Shown: positions 33,428 to 45,486 of the stretch, piece by piece
Position numbering within the stretch: the stretch's first letter is position 1
Layout: each line of letters starts with the position of its first letter
Source of the DNA: Elgaria multicarinata webbii
Taxonomy: Eukaryota; Chordata; Lepidosauria; Squamata; Anguidae
Direction: 5' to 3'
DNA length: 64,000 bases
NCBI RefSeq assembly: GCF_023053635.1
Contig: NC_086183.1
Span: 32,407,501-32,471,500 of the forward strand
Notes under the pieces: generated by a model
Databases searched by the model: none
What the model was told of the DNA's origin: nothing
Seen by the model: the letters and a program-made list of their open reading frames with translations, nothing else
Translations under genes and position numbers: made by a program

Positions 33428-33562
33428 TCCTTTCCCAACATTGTGCCCTCCAAATGTGCTGGGCTACAGCTCCCATCATCCCCAGCCAGCATAGCCACTG
33501 GGCATGCTGGCTGGGGTAATGGGAGATGTAATCTAGCACAACTGGTGGGAGAAGGCTACTTT
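33428..33562. mobile_element. Old family B-type palindromic MITE
   Basis: ATTGTGCCCTCCAAATGTGC...GGCTACAGCTCCCATCATCC and GGGAGATGTAATCTAGCAC...GGAGAAGGCTA are inverted arms. Confidence 0.65.
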
Positions 33563-34127
33563 ATGCAAATAAATATATTTAACTAAATTGGTTTGATTAT
33601 GGGTTATGAGTTCAATTTTAAGAGAATTTGTTCACAATCCAATTGAAGTTAGTTCTGACTAAGTCCCCTTGAAAGGCTAGAACTTAAATTAGCTGTGATT
33701 ATATTGGTTTAAATGAGACATCTGTCATGACTAGCTTCAGATGGATCAGAGCCTATAAATATAGAATTTAATATATTTGTGTTGCATTCATAATTTTAAA
33801 CCAGCATATTTAAAGAGACACTTTAATATAACCAACATTTTAAAAATCTGATTTGGTTTTAAAAAAATAAACCCACACGCATCCATTTTTTCCATCTTGT
33901 TTTCTAGCCCTTAGGGGTGTAGAGGGAAATTTGGTGGTGCGGTGAAAGAGATGAAGGATAAGGAATGAGGCAAATAAAAAGAAGCCATTGAGAGAGCAAT
34001 CCTATAGTTCCTTGGAAAGTGTTGAATAAATTTAATAAAAGAAAGCAGTTGCATATTACTAGGCAGATTGAAAAATGAGTATGCATCCATTCTTCAGTTG
34101 ACATGTGTGTATCAAAAAGCTACTGTT

Positions 34128-34335
34128 TAGTAAAAACATAGGAATGGCCTTGCTAGATCAGACCAAGTAATCCACTATTCTGTTTCCAAAAGTGGCCAGC
34201 CAGCTGGCTGTGGATAGCTCACAAGCAGGGCATGGAAGCAATAACTCTTGTTTGTTGGTTGTCCCCAGCACCTGGTATGCAGAGGTGTACTGCTTCTGGA
34301 CATGAAGGTTCCTTCAGTTTATGTTGCTAGTACTT
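34128..34335 (-). mobile_element. CR1-like LINE 3' fragment
   Basis: TTGCTAGATCAGACCAAGTA...AAGTGGCCAGCCAGCTGG...TGGTATGCAGAGGTGTACTG follows the same order as at 38.6 and 60.2 kb. Confidence 0.55.
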
Positions 34336-36184
34336 GTGGACTTGCCTAATCCTCCTTTTTAAGATGTCATAGCTAATTGTGTGTGGGGGAGAAATGCTCA
34401 CTGTGGTTAAAAGGTTGGTTTTCTGAGACAAGTATTATCCAGTTTATGCCCAGGTACATTAGCTGCCTTATTTTAGAAATGAGCTGCACCAGCAGCCTAG
34501 AACAGTATATAGTAGCACTTGGGCTAAGCATAAAATACATTATCATGACACAACAGTGGTATTTTGGCAGCCTGTGTGAGCAGAAGTGTTTAGGGTTTGA
34601 GTTATCAGTGTGCAAGGCATGTATCTTAAAACTCCTGGCTTATATAAGTGCCCCTCAGTAGTTAGACATGTTTTATATCTAGTGGTCGTAGAAAACCTAT
34701 AATGGATAGTACCACTACAATTCTTTTAGAACAGCTTAAGTTTTGTTTGTCTAATATTCCTCTTCACCACCAAATAATTACATATTTTCTTTTGCTCAGT
34801 GTTAATATTTGAAATGAGGGTGGTGGGATAGAGGTAGATGTATTGGTGATATCATATGCTATTAATGTAAAGGTAAAATAACACCCATTTTTTCCTGTGT
34901 AGTGCCTACAATATCAGTCTCCTTGCACATCATTTCATTTGACAGCAGCAAATGTTCTTCATTATTCTGTCTGTCACAGCAGTTGGTTTTTAAAATGTTT
35001 TCTCTGCAGTGCAGAATGTAGCACACACACACACACATATGTGAGTTTTAATTCTCTGCTATTCTATTAAATGAAGCCAAAGGAAGACTTTTGCCTTCGT
35101 TTGGGACACGAGTGGAAATTCTATTACCTGACACTGATATTGTCCATGCCCTTATGATATAAGGCTCTAATGGACTCCTGGCAAATCTAAACACTCAGAG
35201 AATTGGTGTATCTGGCATAAGGCCTGTTTTATTGTTTCAAGGGATGGGAACACCAAACATGATAAAACGATGCCTTTTAATTGACTTCAATAAAATATTA
35301 TTCCTTCAACCTTTTGCATCTGTGGGCTAGATATTAGTTTGTTTGAAAAACTACCAGTTTTTCAGGGCCTTGTACAATTTTGAAAGAAATCAGACTTTTC
35401 CATTCCTCTTCCTCAGTTTCTCGGGTGTTTGATAAACATTTCTAGGTCATGTGGTATTTTTTCCCTGTTTCTGGTAGGGAGTGAGTAAGGCTTTTTGTGG
35501 GCTAAGAATATTACTCGGCTGGAGGTTACTGTAGTGCTTTGGGATATTCTTGTCTGTCTCCTCCCTCTCAGGGTCTGTGTTCCGCTGTTTGAAATGCACT
35601 CAGTAGTGTAGTGTGTGAGGGCTCAGAGCTTTCAGTGGGAGACAGGAACTGGCCGTCACGCTTGTCTCCAGCGCAGCAATGGGAATCTTTCTTGCTTTAT
35701 CAGAATCAGGCTAATTTATGCCTGAGCAACGACGTGGCTGTCTTGCACTTTGAGATGGAGAGAACTCATCATAGGTGATTTTAATTTTCATATTGTATCC
35801 TTATATAATGAAGTCCAATATTTGGTATGAATTGGAGGCACTGAATGCAAACATGGACACTGAAACATATATCTATATTTTCTGCTTGTTTTAATTGTAA
35901 AGTGCCTTGATTAAGTTATGTGAAGGAGATGTAAGTTGGATGTTTGGTAAAGAAGGAATAAAGCCTGTGTGGGAATACTCATGACAGATATTGAGGTGGG
36001 GGGAGATAGCCTTGTATTTAAGCTCTAGTCTGGTAGGCAAAAGTGCCCAGGAATTGCATTTAGGTGAATTCACAGAATTCCATGCAGGTGAATGAGCAGA
36101 CTAGTGGAAAAGGTATTTGGTCCCTCCTCTGTGTCTAGCATAGAAACCAAGCAGACTGCTAGACAAGGGAAGACTCCCCCTCCA

Positions 36185-36252
36185 ATTATTTATTATTTAC
36201 TACATTTCTGTACTGCCCAGTAGCCCAGCTCTCTGAGTAGTTCACAAACGTC
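36185..36252 (-). mobile_element. L2-like LINE tail fragment
   Basis: TTTACTACATTTCTGTACTG...TAGTTCACAAAC is a diverged copy of the tail seen at 9340. Confidence 0.55.
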
Positions 36253-38625
36253 TTCCAAGCCCAGCAAGAAATAGAGCTCGCCATTTCCCTCTACCAGCCT
36301 CCAGCAGGCTAGTATACCACTTTTGCAGGCTAGTATTTTTTTTGTGGGATTCAGTACAAGGTGGAAAAGATATCCATGGATGGATTTGCTGTTGGCAGGC
36401 TTAAGTCTTTTTTTTTAACTGACTTTTTGTTATTAATATATTGCAATAAACCATTATTGCATTTTCTTTGACTGGATCTAAGTGCTGTATCTCATTTAAG
36501 TTTCAGATCATTTTTCTCTTGTTGCTATTTACTTTTAGGAGGTATAGTGTGTGCAGTGACTTGCTTATTAAATTGGTTAAATTGTCACATTGAGTTGGTG
36601 CTTGATACTCATACTCTTTTCTTTTTCCAAAAGAGAGTATTACATTTCTGAAAAAGTTGTCCTTGCTATGCAGGAGGTTTTGGTTTAGAATGATGTTAAC
36701 CATGTTGAGTTGATCAACTACTGTTTTTCACTAACAATACAGTGAATGTATTGGAGGCTCTTGATCATACTAGCTTTCCCCACTCCCAAGCCCCTTTGAT
36801 TATCCACATATTGAGTGACAGACTTGCACTAAAGGCCTATGTGTATGGAGCCCAAAGCATTTATCTTGTGGTTTGGGCCTTGTCTTCACATTTTCATCCG
36901 TAATCCATGGGCAAAGAAGGGGGAAAGTGGGATTAATTGATGAAAAAAATCCCCCACCATGCTTTTGCTTTAATGTCTGTATAAAATGGCACTCACTTGA
37001 TATTCAGAGAGGTTCACAGATCAGGCTTACTGAAGGGTATCATCACTTCCATCCACAGTGTTAAGCCTTACAGAGCTGTGGCTTTAGGGTAGCTTGGAGG
37101 ACTAAAACTTCTAATACTGTTACTGATAATAGAGCTCTGTAACTTTGTTATATTTCAGAAGCTTTTGATATGCTCCTTTGACCATGACATTGTTGGCTTA
37201 TTTAAATGCAATCTGGTAGTGATGGTAGGGAGCGCATTACAATGATGTCCCTGTGGAGAGGTTAACGAATAGGCCACTGGAATAGGAGCTTCTGGACTAG
37301 GAAGAATTCTTGACTGTAGGAAAATGTCAGCCTCTTGTTAGTTGAGCTGTTACCAGATTTGGTTCTTAGTCTTCTGGGAACATCTTGATTGTAAGTCCAT
37401 CTGAAATGGAAGGGAAGTGAGAGCTGTGCTTGCATGCAGCACCTATTCATTTCACTGGGATTTGTGCAGGTAACATTCCCCAGTGGATTGCTACCTTTAA
37501 CTCAGATGCTAAATTTACAACTGTCATTTTGGAGGCTAAATGCTAGCTGTTAGCTGCCTGTTAATAATCACAAAAGTCCTTAGTAATTCTTTTCAACAGT
37601 GAATTTACCTGTTTCCTTTGAAAACATTGTCTACTGTAGATACCACTGAATGTGGGGAAGGCCTAGACTATAATGCCTTGAGATACTGTTAAACTAGAGC
37701 CTGAATCCCCCCCATTAGTTTGATTTAATGACCCAGCTGGGGAGAGAGTCCAGGCTGCTTGGCTACTCTCCAAGTCTTCTACCATCTGAGCTGTTAGATG
37801 CTTTGAAGTATTCTGATATCACAGTTATAGTAATGCTTAAGCGAGCTATACAATGCCTCAGATTATTTGCCCAATTCTTAAACATTTAAGGCTCAGTTCT
37901 GCTCCCCTAAGAATTAGTTTGGGTTATAAGGAATGTGAACAATAGTGTCAGGAGTGGGTCTTAACAATTTCTCTTGCTCCTTGCATTTTTGTGAGAAAAC
38001 TAAGATTTCCTTTGCTAGTGACAGATGTGTTTAATTTGATAGGCTGTGCTTGATTAGTTTTTCCTAATATAGAAAAGTCAAGAAAGACCTTGTTTATATC
38101 TTATTGAGTGGTAACATTGCAAGGTAAATGTATAGATGACAAAAAAACTGTGCATTACTTATAAATCATGGAAAGAAAAAGTTTGTCCTGTAGAATGCAA
38201 TATAGGGCCCAATTTGAAATGAGCCTGGTTAAAATGAATAGACATTGCACAGTAGCAGTGCCTTGCATTATTGAGTGATTAAGCAGAGTGAAAAGAGTTG
38301 AAGTGTACAAGGGTGATAACGAACCGCAGAACTTGGTGTGTATGCTTTTGCATCTTAATTGGCATCCAGATATACCCAAGCTGTACAGTGGGAATTCTTA
38401 ACATTCTTCCTTGGTGATACAAAAAGGCTTGAAAAGCCTTGTTAGTAAAAATAGCGCTTTAATTATTGGAAGCAGATTTATCACACCACTACAGTGAAGG
38501 TATGACATTGTATTTTCAGATGTTTTCACAGCAAAAAGCATGTTTCTGTTACAATGGAAATGTTATGTATTTATTACATTTCTAATCTGCGCAGTAACTA
38601 ACCTCTACTGAATAAGAAGACTTCA

Positions 38626-40120
38626 ACATAAGAACAGCTATGGTGGATCAGACCAAGGGTCCATGTAGTCCAGCATTCAGTTCACACAGTGGCCAACTAG
38701 CTTTCAGCAGGAAAGCTGCAAGCAGGACATGAGTGCATAGTTTGCTTAGAAGATCAGCAATTTCATATTTGAGTTCTTTGAGAACTCCAGGATGGATACC
38801 ATCTGGGCTGGGTGATTTACTTGCTTTCAATTTATTAATAAGGCTGAGAACTTCATCTTTTGCCACCATTGTTTGCCTCAGTTCCTCAGACTCCCTTCCG
38901 AAAAACACTACTTCAGGCACAGGTATCTGTCATATTTTCTGCAATGAAGACTGATGAGAAGAATTCATTCGACTTCTCTTTATCCTCCTTTAGTGTTCCT
39001 TTAACTCCATTGTTATCTAACAGTCCAACCTAGCTAGTTTTCTGTTTCTGATATATTTAAAGAATTCTTTATTGTTAATGCTATGCTCTTCAAAATGCTT
39101 TTATGTCTTATTGTCTGCTTGTATTGCCTTTGTGCAAGCTTGTACTCTTTTATTTTCCTCACTTGGGCAAGACATCCATTTTCTGAAGGAAGCCCTCTTT
39201 TCTCTAATAGCTTCCTTGACATGGCTCATTAACCATGCTGGTGACCTCTTGGACTTTGTGCTACCTTTCCTAATCTTTGGAATATGTTTTTGCTGAGCTA
39301 TTATTGTGGTTTTGAATAACCTCCAAGCATGTTGAAGAGATTTAATCCTCTTGACCCCTTTTCAACTTCCTGTTACTAGTTCCCTAATTTTAGAGAAGTC
39401 TTCTTTTTTGAAGTCAAATATGATGGTGTTGGACTTCCTGGACAATTTTCCACTTAAAATATATATTAAATCTGATAGCACTGTGGTCAGTTTCCAATTG
39501 TTGGGACAATATTTACATCTTGTAATAGGTCCTGGGTGACACCATTTAGGAATAAATCCAGGGTTGCCTCCCCTCTGGTCAGTTCCATGACCAACTATTC
39601 TAGGGCACAGGTGTTAGGGATTGGGAAATTTAACCTCTTTGTCAATGTGGAGGTAATTGGAAGTCTCCCATTATTACAATACTTTCCCATTTGAAGGCCT
39701 CCCTGATTTCATTTTCCATCTCTAGGTCACCTTGAGCGTTCTGGTCTGAGGGACAGTAGAACGTTCCTAGTACTAAATTAGTTTTGGAGCCTGGTATTGC
39801 CTCCCAAAGAGCTTCTGTGGAAGAGGCTGCTCCTTTTAGGTGTTCTAGTCCGTTTGACACTGTACTCTCTTCGATATACAGAGCAACAACTCCCCCAATA
39901 TGCCCTTCTTTGTCCTTCCTGTGGAGTTTATATCCAGCAATGACTGTATCCCACTGGTTCCCTCCATTCCACCAGGTCCATAATGGCCACTGTCTCTACG
40001 TTCACCTTTAAAACCAGTCAGTCCAACTCTCCAATTTTGGCTTGGAGGCCTCTAGCGTCTCAGGCGTGTGTATCTTTGGCTATGGCACTTAGATCTCTTT
40101 GATTCACTATCATGTTCCAT
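38626..40120 (-). mobile_element. CR1-type LINE, internal ORF2 segment (about 1.5 kb)
   Basis: Minus-strand frames include endonuclease-like sequence (VLGTFYCPSDQN and IVIMGDFQLPPH), the linker, and the start of the reverse transcriptase (LSLINKLKASKSPSPDGIHP). The left end, 38626-38735, is a separate 3' module (GTGGATCAGACCAAGGGTCC). The frames are broken and the copy is inactive. Confidence 0.75.
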
Positions 40121-43100
40121 CATATACTCATGGGGACAGGGGAGGCCAGGATACGAATTATGGTGAGGCCTCTCCAGCCTCCTTTCCTCCCCCTCTGAAG
40201 CACCCCAGCTAGATGGGCCAAAAAGCCCATCTAGCAGAAATGCAGTGCATGAGGAGCAGGGAGGCAATAATCACCTCTGTTGCACCTTCTGTTCTGCGCT
40301 GGATTCTTGTAAGCCTCTGAGTTTGGAGGCTTATGAGCATCAAGGGCATAAATGATAAGATTGCACCCTAAAGGTGGAGAGGAATTTAATGCAATTCTTC
40401 TAATGCTAATTCAACCAAGAAGAGGAGTTGGGATAGTTTCGAAAATCCCCTCAAATAGCAGACATGATGTGGTTCATTGTTTATTTTGTTATAGATGGCT
40501 CCTATGGACTTTCTGACACCCTCATGACCTACCAAGGGTAGTTGAACAGACTTAAGAATTGTGATGTCTGTTTGTCCTTCTCAAGGGAGGGAGGATACAT
40601 GGTGTTCACTGTGCTTGTCCTTGCCATGTCTGGAAACTCCTAGGTTAAGTGGGAGAAGTTTTAAATGCGACTGGAGTAGATATTACCCCCTTTCTCATTT
40701 ACATGTTTAATTAACTGCTGGCAAAGATAGGGAGCTATGTTGCTTGAAGAAGAAAGCAATTGGACAGAATCCCATTTGGTGGACTAGGAGACTAAGGCAT
40801 AAAGGTGATAGAAATAATGCCCTTATTCTCTTTAAAAACCAGTCCAAGAGAAAAAGTTATCTGAATGGGAAGGGGAGCAGGGACCTCTTGGTAACACATA
40901 CATTTATGATTTTGCTGAGAGGTGATGAAAGATGCTGAGTAGCTCTATTACCAGAAATTGGAAGTACTTTATCTAGTGGCAGACAGTCCCTCCAACCCCT
41001 TTGGTTTTTTTGTGGTAAGGAAGAATTGCTTTGATCTCCATAATGCATGGGAAATTACATTTGAGCATGAAGGGAGTTTCCATTACAGCCTGTGATATAG
41101 CAATAGGGAGACTTTTTGTTTCAAGGCAGAAATATAAAAAGAACACACACAAAAAATCCACTGGGCTTGTGAAAGCCCTGGGCTTACCTAAAATAACTCT
41201 TGGATCCTTGCTCTTATATAACAAACTTCAAACGTTGGTTTTGCCACTATTTTAGTGAAACATGCTAGGATTTAATAAATGAAGCTATTTCTAATGAATA
41301 GTTTGGTTGTTGAAGGAACATCCCCCCTTGTAATCTTTCCATTTTTGTGGTGAATGTGTGCTTGTGAACCTACCATCCTCAGAGCAAGGTGAACAGAAGG
41401 TTCCAGCACATGGATTTATTAGACAGATTCTTTTTGTAAAACTAAATTTGTGGGGTGATAGGATTCCTGTATATTAAATTGCAAAATTTCTTGTAAATTA
41501 ATGCTATGCTATTTGTTTTTTCCTTCTAAGTTATGTTAAATAGGCTTCCTATTTATATCTAAATAGAGAACATTGTTCTTAAAAGCTGAATGTAAGATCA
41601 GACATATATACATTTAAAATGTATGTGAGACTTTCTGAGCACAGATCTGGTTATGTGTTTGGGTGTAACATTTGCAAAACAAGACCCAGATAAGAATAGA
41701 AGAACAGGATTTCACTGTGCTTCCATTTTTCATACTCCAGGTTAGACATATCAAGAGAGATGCACTTTCTTGAATAGTACTTGAAAATTTTGCTCAGGTT
41801 AAGAAGCAAGATTAATTTTTCTTTCTCCTGGAAAAGGTGATCCTATCCTGAATGACTCAGTTGAATTTAAAGATACAGCATCTCATTCTCTTGTATGAAC
41901 TGATGTTGATATCAGCTCTTCTTTGGGAAAGCTCTGGACAAATGAAAGCAAGGAGGCATTTGTACGGGGGGCATTTGTACAGGAGTCTGTGCACGGTGTA
42001 TTTATAATCTGCATTTGCACATTTTTTGCCTTACAAAGAATTTTGCAATTCCTTACAGAAGTTGTTGCTTGAGTACAGAGTGCTTTGAATGCATTCTGTA
42101 TTAGCAAAATGTTTGGATATGTAGGCCTATTGAAATAAATGGGAGTTGGGTAAGAGTGATGATTTTGTCCATCACACTAGGAAGAATAACATTTTGAAGT
42201 TTAAATAACAAGTGCTTTAAAATAATAATACAGATTCCTACCCTTTCTCTTGATTTGTATCCAGTCAGTAGCAGATTTCCCAGGTGGAACCTCAAGAGCT
42301 GTGTCGATAGATTTTAGTGCACGCACTGGGATTTCTCAGGGTCATCCCTTTCCGATTGCAGCCCCTGTAGTAATGTGAAAAGCCACTTTCAAAAACAAGG
42401 GAACCTCTGAAGGACTACGTGAAGTAGCAGTAAGCCTGGTTCTATTACTTGGTAGTGACAACTGTAGAAGTTGTTGGACATATGAGCAGAAATCCTTCTG
42501 TTTCAGGCTTATTTTATCAAGAGAACTGCAAGGGAATTTGCACATTCTTTTACTGAACTGGAAGAATGGCTGTGAGTTAGGGCAGGCTACTCATGTGTCA
42601 TAGATACGTTAATTTAAGTTTTGCAATATGTTTACTTAAACTTGAACATCCATACTTCCATGGGTTCATGGGTTCTTGCTAATGTTAGAAGTATTGCAGA
42701 ATAAACTGAGTACAATTATGCTAAAAGTAAATTGAAGGAATAGTATTATTTAAAAAGCACCTCTCGTAGTGGATCTTTACTTAGCCAATGATGTGGGTTT
42801 TATCTATTGGAAAGAATACTTGCTGTTATGCAATGTTGATTTGTTTTAGGAGGACTTAAGTGTTTTTTTCTCAATATAGGACCAAAAAATGGGGGTCATG
42901 CAAATAGCAGTTCCTGTGTGTATCATGCCCATATTTAGTTTTCCTCCTTGTACCAAATTGCCAAAGGGTTCCAGACATAGGGTGACTCTGGGGTTGGTGT
43001 GCATGGCCTGGAAACTCATGTACACCCTTCTTTTAAGAATAGCCCCATCTGTTGCCTGAGATTAAACGTTTCAGGTCCAGATGGTTAAAAGCTTAAATCA

Positions 43101-43729
43101 GCCTTTCCAAAGATACAAATGACCCATTTCAGAGATTTTCTACACTTGAGCCGCTGTGGTGCAGTGAGAAAATTTACAACTCTGTTAGGAAATCCTTTTC
43201 CCATTGTTACATGTACAGTATATTCAGTGGACTGAAGCGGCACCCCTTGTGCCGCTGTGCTTCAGGGTCATTTGGCGTTTGCTTTATTAAAAGTGATTTT
43301 CAACAGTGTGTAATCCTGAATACTAAAACCACACTGGCTGAAAGTTAGCATTAAATACAAATAGCGCAAATGTTGTTTGCAGCAACAAACACCCCTTAAA
43401 TTAGGTTAATTTGCAGTATGTTGTAAGGAAAGTGCTCAGTTGGGATGTGTTTAATTTTGCATAAGAATGGTATAGAGCAAACAGGGAAGATAATTTAGTC
43501 ATGAGATACTTGCGGCAGGGGAGCAGTACTCGCTCCACCAATAAAACACAGTAATATAAGGTTGTATTTCTTGTGTTTAATGGAGGATTAACTAGGGTTG
43601 GCTCTAGTTCTGTGTTTCTGCTTAGCTAACTAGTCCTTTGTGCTGAGGAGTTCTGCTTATTCCTTCCTTTCTTCCAAGGAGCTCTCAATCTTGGGAGACC
43701 ATCCCATACCTTTTTGTTTATCATCTTGC

Positions 43730-43815
43730 ATATGATACAATTTCTGTTTTGTAAACTGCCCAGACAATATATGTCGGCAAGGGTTGGGGAATGTAAATAT
43801 AATACATAAATAAAT
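43730..43815 (+). mobile_element. LINE tail fragment
   Basis: TTTTGTAAACTGCCCAGACA...AATACATAAATAAATA resembles the GTAAACCGCCCAGAGAG tail. Confidence 0.5.
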
Positions 43816-44289
43816 ACTGTTGCGATGGGTAGACAAAATCACTCTTTCAGATTTCAGTAGATAAGGGCATATTCTACAACATCTGATTGAAGGTTACACT
43901 GTAGATCTTCAGTCCGTAATTGATTGAAAACATTTTTGTTAAAAAGGTGTCCTTGGTTAGGCAACACATTTTAATTTGTTACTTTTAACACACATGGATT
44001 AGGGGTGCAGGATCTCAGACCCAAGGGCCAAATCCAGCCCTCTGGGATCCCCGGAAGGCCATGTTCGCTTAGCACCATCCCTTTCCCTCAACCATTAATA
44101 TTGAGTGGTTTCTCAGCTTTTGTGCAATTTTCCCCCATTGTAGAAGATTGAAATAACTCTCCTAAGGTTTAGTTACTAGCAGTTCCAATCTAAATATACT
44201 GGATTGGCCCACATCCAGTTCATTACCCAACTCAGGTACTTATTCAGGACATCCACTGCCTCTCCTGGATTAGATGAAAAGGAGAGTAT

Positions 44290-44545
44290 AATTGGGTGTT
44301 ATCTGCATACTGATGATACTTCACCCCACATCTTCGAATAATCTCCACCAGCACTTTCATGTAGATGCATGGGTTTTAAAATTGATCCTTGTGGAGGCCT
44401 GTGACATGGAACAAAGCTGCAATCCCCTAGCACCACCTTCTGGAAATGGCCACCCAAGTTGTAATGGGACCACTGTAAAACTGTGCCCTCAACTCCCAGT
44501 TCAGACAATCCATCTGGAAGGATCCCATGATATTTATTTATTCAA
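44290..44545 (-). mobile_element. L2-like LINE reverse-transcriptase fragment
   Basis: The minus strand reads QKVVLGDCSFVPCHRPPQGS with ILKPMHLHE, matching the VVLGD...PQGS(I/V)LSPMLF block before the catalytic YADD of this LINE group. Confidence 0.6.
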
Positions 44546-44654
44546 TGCATTTATAACCCACTTTTCAGAGTTGATACCCTCAAAGTAGGTTGCAAAATAT
44601 AAAAGGGTTTAACACAAGCACCTAAATCTAGAAAAAAGTGCACTCTATAAGTTA

Positions 44655-45032
44655 GTGCCCAAGGGCCTCTACTTCCCTTGCTCGGCTTCGTTCATTTTCT
44701 TCTGCTGCCCCTTACGCCTGGAACGCTCTTCCAGAACATTTGAGAACTACAAGTTCAATCGCAGCTTTTAAAGCTCAACTAAAAACTTTTCTTTTTCCTA
44801 AAGCTTTTAAAACTTGATGTTGTGCGGACTTTATACTGTTAGTTTTACCCTACCCTGTGCCTGCTTACCCTACCCTGTGCCTGTTGGCATTCTCTTTCCC
44901 TCCTTATTGTTTTACTATGATTTTATTAGATTGTCAGCCTATGCGGCAGGGCCTTGCTATTTACTGTTTTACTCTGTACAGCACCATGTACATTGATGGT
45001 GCTATATAAATAAATAAATAATAATAATAATA
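44655..45032 (+). mobile_element. LINE 3' end (L2/CR1 group) with (AAT)n tail
   Basis: Terminal ORF2-like sequence (around TGGAACGCTCTTCCAGAACA) is followed by GCACCATGTACATTGATGGT and GCTATATAAATAAATAAATA with an AAT tail. A short direct duplication, TACCCTACCCTGTGCCTG, lies at about 44847-44884. Confidence 0.65.
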
Positions 45033-45429
45033 ATAACTTACAGAATCTTGAAAGATTTATCTGCTTGAAGGTAATTTTTTTCAGGGTTACAATGAAGCGA
45101 GCAACAAGAATGGCAATACTTAAGACAGCAGGGGGAAATGTGATTGTGGAGCAGGATTAATGAGAATGGAATAAAATAGAACTCAGCTGGTTATATGGCG
45201 ATTAGATGTTGGGATACTTACCTTTATCACTTGCAATTTTCTTTCGTTTCTGATTTTAAAAGTTTTCTTGGTAGGAAGCCTGCTAACACAGTCTTATGTG
45301 TTTATAGTTTCATTCTCTGAAGTACTGCAGCCAAGTCCAAGTAGAAGAATAACGTGTACTGGGATGTCCCAAAGCCACAGTGCTTCATTAAGCTCACTTA
45401 AATGGTTTAGCAGATGCCCACTAAGCATA

Positions 45430-45486
45430 TTTGTGACTAACGCTTTGGCTATTGGGCAGTATAAAAAAGCAATAAATAAATAATAA
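45430..45486 (+). mobile_element. L2-like LINE tail fragment
   Basis: GCTTTGGCTATTGGGCAGTA...GCAATAAATAAATAATAAA. Confidence 0.6.
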
